Positions 44,681 through 56,500 of a stretch of 64,000 bases of DNA are shown piece after piece. The stretch is from Codonopsis lanceolata. Lineage: Eukaryota; Streptophyta; Magnoliopsida; Asterales; Campanulaceae. The position numbers and the translations under genes are program-made. A model generated the notes under the pieces. That model searched no databases. It was not told where the DNA came from and saw only the letters and a list, made by a program, of their open reading frames with translations. The stretch covers positions 87,974,295-88,038,294 of the forward strand of contig CM028378.1 in assembly GCA_013146195.2 (NCBI GenBank), read 5' to 3'. Positions within the stretch are counted from its first letter, which is position 1, and each line of letters opens with the position of its first letter.

Positions 44681-45300
44681 TCTCACTCATCAAGGGCCCA
44701 TAAATATTATACTCCTGTTATGTAGGAGGGGTAAATTCTATCTACATCGTTCATATCCCTCAGCATGATTCGTGACATATTCAATATCCGACTTTTATAA
44801 TCACCTTGTTACATAATAACATTTATTAGTATCAAAATATATGACTCCTCGTCTAGGTATATAATGACTTCAAGTCAAAGAACAATGAACACATTTGTCA
44901 CTATAAGAATCGCTTATGACACTTACGTAATGATTCATGTAGCATTCTCATGTGGGTCAATACAGTACGTCGTTACATCTAACACGCACATATGTGTAAA
45001 CTGATATCAACTATATGAGTCTCAACACATACTAGTTTATGTGTATTATTATTGCCCTAATTAATAATAATACTCGACTATGAATATTTAAGAATAACAT
45101 ATTTATTCTAAGGACTTTATAATGCATTATTATGAATAAACAAACAATACATAGTAAATAAATAAATGTATCAATAAATAATGATACATGAAAAAATAGA
45201 TTTGCCTCTAGAGCATAAAGTGTTCTTTGTTTTTGACAGGTTTTAGGAACATTCAACCTACTCATAAGCCCAAATATCCTACAAATAATATTAAACGGTG
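44681..45300. other. Unassigned non-coding DNA next to the Athila remnant
   Basis: Upstream of the protease the homology stops near 44690 and no gag is recognised. The stretch has no convincing ORF. It may be another truncated repeat. Confidence 0.4.
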
Positions 45301-46450
45301 TAAACACCCTAATTTCGTACCCCTACTTATTATGTCCAATAATTATCGCAAGATGGATTAATACAAGCTTTTTAAATGTTTCAGGGACAATGATTTTAGA
45401 GACAAAATGTGAAGAAATTCAAGAAATCAACAAATGAAGAAAATTAAACAAATCAAAAAAAAAAAAGAAATAAAAAGAAAACAAAAGGCGCCACCCTCCT
45501 TTCACCCCATTTTCCTAAGAGCCTATACAATGAGGTTTTTTTCCCCAAATCTTCCCTCACTTAAAAAATCTCTCCCAAATCAACCGGTAATTTTGAAAAA
45601 AAAAATCACCTTGTGAACCCTAGAGTCACCAAATCCAAGGTCCCCTTTCCTTGTGTCATGATTTGTGTGGACAATATTGTATTTTCCCTCATTGCCTTTC
45701 TTGATCAATTTTTAGCTAAACAATTTTAATTTTTTTTTCTGAATTAAAGTACATATTTTTACCTATAAATAGAGACTTGGTTTGTTTCATTTGGATATCA
45801 GAAAAAAATTATATGATTTTTCAAGTTTCTAGTCATTATTAATGGAGATAAAGATGGTGAAGTATGTAAATGTATTTGATTTTGTGCCACCATTGGGAAT
45901 GTTTTTTGGTTTTGAATCAAATGAGTATCTAATGAATTATTTTATTGGTTTTTAAGGAGTTGTGTTTAATTTTTAGTTTGATTTGACAAAACCATTGTAC
46001 ATGCTCTAATAGTCAAACCAATCCACACCACCACATCATTGCCTACAAACCTACAACCCCCATTTACCCCATCTAACCAAATCAATCGATCAATCAATCT
46101 AAAGAAAAACTCAATTCTTTTCCTTCACTCTCAGCAATCTCTCTCATTCCCTCATTCTCACTCCCTCATCTATTCTCGCCTCTCTTTCTCCATATTCGAC
46201 TCCCTCACCCAATTCAAACACCCCGACCAAAACAAAGAGAGCTCACCAATGCACTACCTCATATCTTCCTTATTTCTCTTGGTTCACTCTCCATCGATTA
46301 AACACAACTTCCTCTCACAAAAACAAGTCTTTCTCTCTCTATTCATTACCGAGGATCACAAACAAAATAGCTCTCTCTCACAAGCTCTCGGTTCCGGCCG
46401 TAACGCAACAACAACATCAACAACAAACCAAGGAAGAAATTAAGAAGAAG
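45301..46450 (+). repeat. Possible LTR (Ogre-like start, own TATA box)
   Basis: TGTAAACACCCTAATTTCG followed by TACCCC at 45301 closely resembles the Ogre-like LTR start. A TATA box CTATAAATAGAGAC lies at 45761-45774. A CT-rich, Pro/Ser-coding low-complexity stretch follows (46039-46443), resembling a leader rather than a gene. The right end was not found; homology to the other LTRs is limited to the first 30 or so bases. Confidence 0.4.
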
Positions 46451-46856
46451 AGAAAAAGAGGGCTAAAGCTTTATAAACGATTTTCTTTCTCTCTTGCTCC
46501 AAATATTTATTGGAATATTTATAATTTTAAACCCTTTTAGTTATGTCTTTGAATCTTTAGGGACCTTAGAGCATCCACGTCAACAAACACTCTCCAATAA
46601 ACATTCTCCATGCAACTCTTCAAAAACCTAAAATCTCTCTAAATCTCAACTAACTAATTACCAATATATTTTCCATCCTTTTTATTTCTATTTTCCTACC
46701 ACAATATGAATAAAATATTATAAATATAAATTTATATTTTATGAAAAAATGTTGTGTAGTTTAGTAATTTCAATAAAATAAGTATCTTTTTATGTGATTG
46801 ATAAATAAAATTTACGATGATGATGTGAAAAAAGGGAAAAATAAATAAATAAATGT

Positions 46857-46857
46857 A

Positions 46858-46912
<55 letters not shown>
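46857..46912. repeat. (TG)n(TA)n compound microsatellite
   Basis: About seven TG units followed by about 20 TA units. Confidence 0.95.
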
Positions 46913-46914
<2 letters not shown>

Positions 46915-48063
46915 TACTTGCAACGATAAAAAATTAAGAAGAAAAACAGGTGGTATGATTAATTTTCATAACTTCTACTCTTTTTTTCAAATAACAAAGA
47001 TGATAATAGCTTAATTCAAATCACCCACTACCACGTATTTCAATAACCCACTCATTAATTTTCTTTCACATATTTCAACTAAAATAGCTTGCACACCAAA
47101 ATGTTATGCTAATAGTACTTGACCGTTATAATCTACCCTCACTCAACGGAATTGCTTGAGCAAACATTGATTAAATTTTCAACTCAACTTATAAACGAAT
47201 ACGAAGAAGTGGGTTGTGTAACTTCATTAGAAATTGGAAGTTAGAAAAGGATTCTCTTTGTACTACAAAATACAACATGCATTCCAGTTTACAATATTCT
47301 CTTGGCAGAAGATTCGGACTTGCAAGCTCCTTGTACATATTAGCAATTGCTTAAGTAAAATAGGCTTTTGCTTGAGGTCTCTTAATCTGCCACAACAAAA
47401 GAGAGTGAATATAGTAAATATTTCGGTTTTACTGTTTTTTATATACCTTTATGGGTTATTATTGAAATGATACTTGCCCTAAATGTCGGGGTGAGGAGAC
47501 CATTCTCCATTGTAAAAGGTTCAGGCACCAAAGTGACTGTTTTTGTGAATTCAAACCTTCTCAACTGCTGGAATTTTCGGTTTGTTTCTTTAAGCAACTT
47601 GATAAAAGTATACTGGTAAACAAGGAATGAATTGAATTCTTAGCACATAATAGAGTACCTGAGCTTCCCTTCATATGGCATCCAAGTCTGACAGGACTGC
47701 GGCTCTCGCTCTTGGGTCATTGCACAAATGCTCCAAATTTTCATATTGCAATAATACGTAACAGAAGAAGATTCAGCACCACAAATTTTAAGGCCCTAAG
47801 AAAATTGCAAGAAAGTTGTGCCATGTTTCATTACAAGTGTTTGTTGACGACTCTTGAGAAGGAAAGTCTTTTCCCACTTTGTTTTAACACTCCAAAGGCA
47901 AATGATTCCACATGATTCACGTCTTTAAGCAAAAGCGACTAAAGCTTATTCCCTCCGTCCCCAATTGAGTGTCCCTTTCATTGAAACACTTCACTGAAAC
48001 ATTCTTGCATATAAAGAAAAAGACCAAGCAGATTCCTCTTAGCATAAAATTTCTCTCGATCTC

Positions 48064-48067
<4 letters not shown>

Positions 48068-48113
<46 letters not shown>
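48068..48113. repeat. (AT)n microsatellite
   Basis: About 23 AT dinucleotides. Confidence 0.95.
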
Positions 48114-48115
<2 letters not shown>

Positions 48116-49198
48116 AGAGGACCAAATTGTGGAAAGTTCCTGCCAAAAGTAACTTACTAAATTTGAAAACATTTATAATTTGTATATTTGTCATATCTTT
48201 TTTTAGAAATTGAAATGAAAATCAATTAATGAAGTTGACAATAACTCTTCAGATTCAAATTACTTTTTAAATATCTTTAGTACATTTAATGTAAGCAAGT
48301 TGTATAACATTTAATATAGTTTAATATGATTTAAGAAATGACAAGAAATATGATACCAAAATAATATCAAATATTAAATAATTTATTCTATATCCGATTT
48401 CACATTTCTTTTTTTAATTTAATATTTTTGTTCGCATTTGTAATTAGCATATTGGCTTCTAAACCTTCACTACCGTAATATAAACTCCCAGAATTAAGAT
48501 TAAATGATGAAACGGTCGATTCAATATAAATTATTTGCCACCATTGTTAATAATAGTTTTGACAAATAATTATAATGCAATATTATTCAAATCAGTTTTA
48601 AACCATAAATCAAAGTAACATACTTACTTCTCATCACTGATGAATTAGTTAATGGTTTACTAAATAAATATTTTTGGTAAGCGTCCAAAATAATGATGAT
48701 ATTTTTTCTTTTAGTAAAAAACGAATTAAATTAGCAAGCTTACTAAATAATGTATTGTTCAACATAAAATATTATCATTACCTCATGAAAGCTTTAATAT
48801 TTTAACTAAAGTTATTTACAAGCTATTCATCGATGTAATAAAAAATATAAAAGATGGATGTCAAATAAATTTGTTAATAGACAAAGACAAATTAGTAAAA
48901 GAACACATGCATTAAATTAATGTTTCTCCAAGGAGTATAAAAGATGACTGTCAACCATAGTTATTCGCAACTGTATGAAGTATATAAACTAAATGCAATC
49001 TATAATACAATACATCTCATAGTCGCACATTATTACTCCTCAACTTCACTTGTGTGAACGGAGGTTAAGCAACTACCCCCCCCTCTCTCTCCAACACCCC
49101 TCACTATTCACGGTTGGTGGCCGCTAATCCTTCCTCCATCAAACCCACGTCTCTTTTCATTTCAATATTTTAATTAATCAATTTTATGCAAAAAAATT

Positions 49199-49490
49199 CG
49201 TAAGTTTTGTAATTTGAAATATTTGTTTGTTTTCTTTTTAACTGTTATCGTAATTAACTTAATCAATTTATTTTTTTGAAACTGAATCCCAATTTAATTT
49301 ATGTCTAAGTTTTGAATATTTCTATTTTATTTTTTTTCTTTTTAATTGTTATCGTAATTAACTTAATCAATTTAATTTTTTTCCGGCCTGCAATTTCGAA
49401 TACAAATAAATTTTAAAAAAATCGTAAGTTTTGTAATTTGAAATATTTGTTTTTTTCTTTTTAAATGTTATCATAATTAACTTAGATAAA
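49199..49490. repeat. ~110-bp AT-rich tandem repeat, three copies
   Basis: CGTAAGTTTTGTAATTTG occurs at 49199 and 49421, and the block CTTTTTAAnTGTTATCGTAATT occurs three times (about 49236, 49338 and 49456), each followed by AACTTA. It lies just upstream of a Helitron-like terminus. Confidence 0.75.
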
Positions 49491-49557
49491 TTATAAATAA
49501 ATATTAATTCATTTCCACATTATCTGTTTCATTTATTGATAAATTCACAAACTGACG

Positions 49558-49587
49558 CCGTGTCATCGACACGGGCAAGAGTACTAG
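49558..49587 (+). mobile_element. Helitron-type 3' terminus (hairpin plus CTAG)
   Basis: CCGTGTC-ATC-GACACGG (49558-49574) forms a perfect 7-bp stem, followed 9 nt later by CTAG (49584-49587) and a T. A GC-rich hairpin shortly before CTRR and insertion next to T is the diagnostic 3' end of Helitrons. The 5' end (TC) cannot be placed, so the element's extent to the left is unknown; the AT-rich tandem repeat may be part of it. Confidence 0.6.
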
Positions 49588-49643
49588 TAAATATCATAAT
49601 TAACCCTGAAATGTTTTTTACATTGCAATGTATTTGGAATTTG

Positions 49644-49646
<3 letters not shown>

Positions 49647-49729
<83 letters not shown>
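49647..49729. repeat. (AT)n microsatellite
   Basis: About 41 AT dinucleotides. The apparent ORF of Tyr/Ile repeats over it is an artefact. Confidence 0.97.
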
Positions 49730-49731
<2 letters not shown>

Positions 49732-50083
49732 TTTCTGCTTTTTTAGGTTATTTGAAAATTACCAATCCAACATTTAAATGTAGTTTTTTTGTGGTACTTT
49801 TATTTGGTATCAAGAAAGATTATCTAGTTGTTTTAATATTAGTAATTCAAAGTACAGTTTTTGTTGTATGCAAGGATAAGTACAACTCCATGCTTTAAAG
49901 ACACCTCTTCTGGAATTAAAAGTAAAAATCATACGTTTTCAATAATAAATATTATATATAAAGCAGTATTCTAAAATGTATAATGATTTTTTTTCAAATA
50001 TATGTGATTTTCTAGCTTTAATTTTAGTGTAATTTTTATTTATTTTGTTCACATTAAAGTTATTAATTGTATATTATATTCAA

Positions 50084-50222
50084 TTTTATTTAAGTATATG
50101 ATATTCTATCGATATATTTAGTTTTATTTGAGTATATGATATTCTATTGATATATTAAATTTTATTTAAGTATATGATATTCTATTGATATGTTCAGTTT
50201 TATTTAAGTATATGATATTCTA
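50084..50222. repeat. 38-bp tandem repeat, four copies
   Basis: The unit TTTTATTTAAGTATATGATA followed by TTCTATTGATATn repeats at about 50084, 50122, 50160 and 50198, directly before the helicase remnant. Confidence 0.85.
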
Positions 50223-50227
50223 ATATT

Positions 50228-50560
50228 CCATTTGGAGGTAAGACAATTGTGTTTGGTGGAGATTTTTGACATATATTGCATGTGATTCCAAAAGGAAGTA
50301 CACAAGACATAGTTCATCTCACTATTAATTCATTGTATTTGTGGATAGATTTACATGTATTGAGGTTGACAACGAATATGAGATACAAAATATGGATCCA
50401 ACGAGAGTTCCGAAGAATTGAAACTTTTTGTCGATTGGATTGTGAAGATTGGCGATGGTAAAATTGGTGAACCAAATGATAATTGTGCTTATATTGATAT
50501 TCTCGATCAACTGCTGCTTAAAGAATTCAATGATCCAATCGCTCCATTGCCACACTTGAC
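50228..50560 (+). pseudogene. Helitron PIF1-like helicase remnant
   Basis: PFGGKTIVFGGDF (stop) HILHVIPKG, then QDIVHLTINSLYLW and VLRLTTNMR, match the helicase motifs that follow the Walker B region in Helitron-encoded PIF1/RecD-type helicases. After a frameshift near 50400, WIVKIGDGKIGEPND and KEFNDPI match the next conserved block. The helicase would unwind DNA during rolling-circle transposition. Only about 110 residues of a protein more than 1000 long remain, with one stop and at least one frameshift. No Rep domain is nearby. Confidence 0.8.
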
Positions 50561-50577
50561 ACTCCCTAAGGTTCTTT

Positions 50578-51321
50578 ATGTGTCGTCCCCACGGGCTGAT
50601 AACTGAGGTCGGGTTGAAAAGCTCAAGCCGCACTGCTTCTCAAACTAGCCGACCTGATCAAAGTAGCCATCGACCACCGTCTTCTTTGGCTGCCTCGCGC
50701 CCCACCAGCTCTACAACTCCTGCTGGCGAACAAATGACCAAGAAGAGAGTCACGGATGTGCAGCCTTCGGAGAGAAGCACCCGCCAATGGGCTGAACCTG
50801 AGCAAACTGAAACAATTGCTCCCCCAGCCAAGCTAGTTGATCTCGAGGGGGTTCCCAGACTCCTACTTGGTACAAAGATGACTTCAAAATGCCTAACTCC
50901 TGCGAGGAAGCGGGCAAACTGGTTAATGAGCTCGGGAATGTGCCCATCCTAAAAAATATCAACATATTCAAACAAGGAGGCCATGTTGCGACTAGCAGTC
51001 ACGTGCTATTAAAAAGACTCTTCCATGGGGATGTGGTTAAATGTTGTGAAGGGGAATTCAACAGCGTTCTGCTTGGCGAACTTGGTTTTACGCTTAGCGA
51101 GGTAAATGATCACCTTTCACCCTGTTATCTCCACTGTTAATCCTCAATAATCCTCAATGTTTACAATTCTTCATCTTTCCAGGTGGCCACAAAATCCAAC
51201 GTTCTATATCAACGAGTCGTGGACAGTTTTACCAAGTCCTATGCACTCAAGGAGGAGAAAAATGGGTTGGAATGGCTACACTTAGGTTACTGGGCTTTTA
51301 ATGTAAATGATATATGGGCTT
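50578..51321 (+). other. Unrecognised ORF fragments
   Basis: Base composition rises in GC. A frame at 50578-50952 is Ser/Pro/Thr-rich (low complexity). Another at 50889-51140 reads EEAGKLVNELGNVPILKNIN and HVLLKRLFHGDVVKCCEGEF, and after an intron-like T-rich gap the frame VVDSFTKSYALKEEKNGLEW occurs near 51220. This pattern looks like the C-terminal, helical part of a retroelement-associated protein, but I do not recognise it. No start or promoter is evident. Confidence 0.3.
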
Positions 51322-51861
51322 TGTAAGACCCAAGCTTCAAAACCTGTCAAGACGACCCAAATGCTATGGATTAAGGCAAAGGCTTTCCCTGCAATGACAC
51401 TTAGGTGTGAGAATTAGTACAACACACTTATAGAGTAAGAAATTTGACAAAGTTTAGGCTAGGTAATTTAGAACGTACATTTTCTCCAAGTTTTAGAAGG
51501 GTTTATATAGCCTTCGGCTCTAACTGCCGTGTAAAGGCATTAACTACTCAGCCATAACTTCTGGGTAGTAAATAAGCCATGGCTGGGACGTGGGGGTGGT
51601 TTTTCACGTCACTAATTAACCTGCATGTCCAAACGTCAGAAGATCGTTACAAGCCTTACTGAGCAGGTTCAACGAGCTTGCTAAAGAGAGGCATCCTGTT
51701 CGATATGCACTTGGCCCTTAGTCAATAAAGTGAGGAACCATCTTCCTGTCTTGCTCGCTTACTTTCCCGAGCATGTATCTCTGCTCGCATTCCCCGTATG
51801 GTCGTCTATCTGATACGGGCAATGGGCTTTCGTGTCGACACGTGCTTTAGTCATGCGATTC

Positions 51862-53203
51862 CGTAGACATCCCAATTTCGTACCCTTGGTATGTAAGTTA
51901 AAAGGACTAACTAATGTCAAGTTACAGTGGTTGAAAATGCAAAAGAAAAAGCAGGATGCATAAACAGTGAAATGCAGGGGCCTAAGTGCCAAAAAGATCA
52001 GCAAAAATGGCCCTAGGCGCCGCCCATAGCCATTCCAGGCGTCGTGCCTAGCCTCATCATGGGTAGCGCCCAACAGTGCTTCCAGCACTGTAGCAGTTAG
52101 CCTAAGGTGCAATCTTCTTAGCGCGCCGTACAAGCCAATGAAGTACAGAAAGTAAAACTTAATCACGAAGGAAGCCTCACTCCCAGCCTATAAATTGAGG
52201 TGTCCGGTCTTCATAATTCACACACACTTATCACACAGTTCTCACACAATACGCAGTGAATTCTCTTCGCGCAGTTTGAGTGAATGCTGAAGGAATTTCT
52301 TCTTCTAGCCCCGAAGCTCTGCCAAATCTCCCCCAAACACTAAAAACTCACCTGCCAAAGTGAAACCTAGTTGCCCTGCTAGGATTCCGCCTTATTCTAC
52401 CGGTCCAAAAATCCCAAAAAGAGCAATTGCCCTACCCGAATTAATCTAGATGTCAAATCAACAAAAAAAACAAGCAGTTGTTCTGCCGGATTTTCGACGC
52501 CAGCAAGCAAACAATAACAACAAAGCAAGCAGTTGTGTCGCTTGGATCCTGAGGTGAAAAGCAACTAATCGGAGCAGTCCTCTGCCCGAATCCCCGCAAC
52601 AGCAAAAAGACTCCCTCTCCCTGAGGACAGAGCGAGCGCACCTTAGAACATACCAGAAGGAGTTTGGTACGGGATAGAACCCCCACGCTTCAAGAGGTAG
52701 GCTATTTAAAAATTTATATTATAAAAAGAGCTATTTAGATCAGCCCTATGTAATAAAAATAAGCAGTTGTGCTGCTCGAAATTTTATAGAAAATAGCACT
52801 AAAAAGTGCCATTATTATGGCCAAAATTGTATAAATGTATTTGTAACTCCAGGAAGGAGGCTGTTGTAAGTTTGTAATAATTTATATGCAAATATATATT
52901 AAATGTTTTATTTCAACTGTTAAATAAATATAAAAAAACATATTTAAGCCAGAAACTATTTTAAGACCGAAAGGGCGAGTTGGGTGCCTAACCCCTTCCC
53001 ACCTCGTAACTTAGCCTCCGAACCCTTTGAAAATCTGGTTACTTTTTGGTTTTTCTTTGTTTTCCTTAAAATAAATATGACGACTCTGTTTATCACATTT
53101 TGAGTCCACAATTGAGGCCAAGCGTATTCCACGCACTTAAAAGATTTTGAAACCACCCGCTCACATCGGCGGGGGGAATCGGCTGAAAATCGGGGTACTC
53201 ACA
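51862..53203 (+). repeat. Ogre-like solo LTR, plus strand
   Basis: It begins CGTAGACATCCCAATTTCG (TG mutated to CG) and ends GGGGTACTCACA, flanked by GATTC (51857-51861) and GATTA (53204-53208), a 4-of-5 duplication. At 1342 bp it matches 18871-20221 block by block: a TATA box (CCTATAAATTGAGG, about 52188), AGAGCAATTGCCCTACCCGA near 52421, AAGCAGTTGTTCTGCCGGA near 52474, GCAGTTGTGCTGCTCGAA near 52767 and CACCTCGTAACTTAGCCTCC near 53000. There is no primer site or internal region, so it is a solo LTR. Confidence 0.9.
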
Positions 53204-53529
53204 GATTATCACATGTCATTGGGCTTACGCCTATGTCACGTGATCCCTATCGGGTCGTTTGGGTCTGGCAGTTCAGAATCCATTTTAGCAACAATTGCAT
53301 GAAGAATTTGTAGTCCTTTTTCCTATTTCAGAGCTTGCGTTAGAGGATTATGTATTGACGGAGGATGAAGAAAAAGGCGGAAGAGAAACAGATGAAATCA
53401 ATTTGGAATTGTGATGCATCGCTATGAAATGGAAATGGTTGTTGCATCGCGATTCAAAATCATGCATCACCATGCACAAATCATGAACTAATGTATTTAC
53501 GCGTGCGTGTTCGGTTCATTAAGGATACA

Positions 53530-56500
53530 CTCGTCCTTTACTTTTTCTCGGTTAAAAAAAGGGTAATACCCGTCTGGTTCCTTTTACTCAATTTCCAACC
53601 GCTGAAGTCTACCATGTTTTTATTTAACTGGTAAAAGACACTTTTGGGGTGAAAGAACAGAATACCCTTAACGAAATTGGATTAGGCCCGCTGCATCGGA
53701 AATCTAGTTTGTGCCTCGGTAATCCAGTTTAGGCAATTAAAAATAAAAATTGTGCATTGGATTTACTTTTGTATTCTAATTCCATATTGTGCATTGGGAT
53801 TTTCTTTACAAGTAATTCAGTTTGTGTATCGGAAAATAAAAATTGTGCATCAGGATTTACTTTCGTGTATTCTAATTCCAAATTGTGCATCGTAAATCTT
53901 AAATTGTGCATATGGATTTTCTTTTGTATTCTAATACCAAATTGATGCATCACAATTCCAAAATAGTTGCAGTGTAAACCAAATTGATGCATTACATATC
54001 AAATCAACACATCGCTTCATCCAATTTCTAATTCACATTTATTTGTTGTGACAATCTTTTAATCTCTAGTACACTTCATGATCTTTAACTTTTATTTTTA
54101 TTAGTTGGTTAGTTTGTTTATGATATGGTAGTCTAATAATAAGATTTTGTGATATCTAATCCATAAATGTTTAAGCCATCAAGCAATATATAGAATGAGG
54201 ACAAGTACCAATGGAGATTTTGTGTTGTTTTCAGCAACACTAACTTTTGGGGGGAGTTTTAGCGTCGTGATTGTTTGTACTATGAATCGTGATATCAAAA
54301 AGTGGCTAGTCGACTTTTGTTGTTCTCTAAAACCTTATTTTATCTTAAGGTATGAGCTTTGCTTCAATGGAGATAAAATTGTTAGGGCTATACAATCATC
54401 TCATACAAGTGACATGGAGTCCGAGAAACATAAATCTCATGACTCGCACCCTACAAACAGTGAGAGGGGTACATTAGACAGTGATATTGTTATGATGTAT
54501 GTATTCCGGTGGTCTCGTTGTAAGAAGCCTGTTCCCAAGAAGGCGATGCATATGATTGTGATCCCATTGCCTCTTGAACATCTGGAGGTTCTAGACTGAA
54601 GCATTTGCTGCTCCTTTTGTCCTTTACTCGTTGATTAAGTCCCCTATAACGAGGATTGAGGAATGCCTTCCTCTTTTGAATGCAAAAGCTGAAACCAAGG
54701 TGCAATAATGAAAGTGAGTATTTTAGGAACAATTTTATAAAAGTGAACTTTAGCTGTTTTAAAAAAAGAGGTACTAAACATGTTAAATATTTGGGAAAGT
54801 GAACCGACCTACAATGTATCATAAAAAAAGGAATAATTGCAAGTCGATCCCTTTCCTAACTTTTTTTTTCAACCGATAAAATCAATTTTCATGAAAATCG
54901 TTCCTAAAATATCCGCAGAAGAGACAGAACGCAAGCATGTTGCAGGGATGAAGAGCGAAGGGGGTGGGGAAGTAGGGTGGCGATGTTTTTCTTTACCTTA
55001 AATTCGATTACTCCACCAGGACCACCACCCTAACTTCCCAATTCTCAATTCCCATTCTCTTTCATCTTCATCTACCGATCTTTAATTTCACGTGTGTCTT
55101 CGTCTTCTTCTTCTTCACGTGTGTCTTCCTCTGACACTTGTGTCTTCTTCTTCTTATTTTAATTCAAAATGAATTCAGTTTGTTGTTGTTGTTGTTGTTC
55201 TTTTTATTTTGATTCAAAATGAATTCAGTTTTTTTTTTCTTCTTCTTTCATTGTGTTTGTGTGTGTTGATTCAAAATGAATTCAATTTGTTTGTTGTATT
55301 GTTATGCATGTAAACTATTTGATGAAATGTTTGAGTAGAAATTTATTCGCTGTTGGACACCTTTTTTCAATCTGGATGCATCCATTTTGAATGACGTTGC
55401 GTCATTTGTCAATCATGATGAATTGATTTGGATTGCATCCAATTTGAAATAATTTGTTGATTGTATTCATGAAAGTGGACATGAAAGACTGGTTCATTAT
55501 AATTTGCAGCACAATGCATCAATATTTGTAGCGGGATGCATCACTTGATGCTTTGACTTGTTACATCGTGATACATGAATTAGATTAAGTAATTAAAATT
55601 GATGCATCACGATGTACAAATTGATGCAACACGATGCATAAATTGGATCAGGTAATTAATATTGATGTAGCATGGTGAATACCTTGATGCATCGCGATAC
55701 ATATTGAGTAAATGATCTGTAGCGCCTTAGGTTCATTAAAGGTATCGTAGTCTTTTCACCCAAAAAGTGTCTTTTTCTAGTTAAAAAAAAAACATGATGG
55801 ACTAAAGTGATTTAAAACTTTTGAAAATGGATCTGCTCGAATTTATCCCTAAAAAAACGTAAGAGAATAAAATAGTTATAAACTTAAGAAAGTGAACAGA
55901 CGAAATTTGACCCAAAAATAAAAGGTTAAATTTTTGGCATGTCATTTTTTCAAAGTTTGTAACCCCAAAAGGCCACTGTTCTATTTTTCAAATGCAAAAG
56001 TTCATTTTTCGAAATGTTGTTTCGAAAATGTCATCGTTTCGTTCAACAATTTCGACAAACACATTAGATCCAAAAGTCACAATTATTACGCAACGAAATG
56101 GGGATCGACTTGGGTGGATGAATCACAGTGCAAATATAGACTAGTCAATTAAACTGATGAATCACATTTCAAATATTAATGTATTGCGATTTAAAAATAA
56201 ACTAGACAATTAAACTGATGAATCACGGTACAAAAACTAATTTAATAAAATTGATGTATTGCGGTTCAGTAGTCAATGCACCGCGATTCATTTCGTAGCG
56301 CACTTCATTCTCATTAAGGGTATCATAGTCTTTTTACTTTCAAAAATATCATTTTTTGGCTTTTAAAAAAACTGAAACTATTAAAATCTTGAAAAAGTGA
56401 CTGGCATACAATTTTTTTCAAAATAAAAGATGGTTGGACGGTCCACCAAATCCCAAAATCCAATAGGCCACAAAGTATGACCTTTTCTTTTGTCATGCGT

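Larger units (their letters stand above)
46451..49195. other. AT-rich intergenic DNA
   Basis: I see no gene. It contains (TG)n(TA)n at 46857-46912, (AT)n at 48068-48113 and a TTCCCTCCGTCCCC word at 47949 that resembles one end of a Stowaway-type MITE, without a recognisable partner. A few short frames lack domains. Confidence 0.6.

Noticed and set aside
46039..46443. 134-residue Ser/Pro/Phe-rich ORF
   Set aside because: CT-rich low-complexity sequence following a TATA box in an LTR-like stretch; no domain; composition explains the open frame.
47949..48120. Stowaway MITE at TTCCCTCCGTCCCC
   Set aside because: Only one end is recognisable; without a partner end or TA duplication it cannot be called an element.
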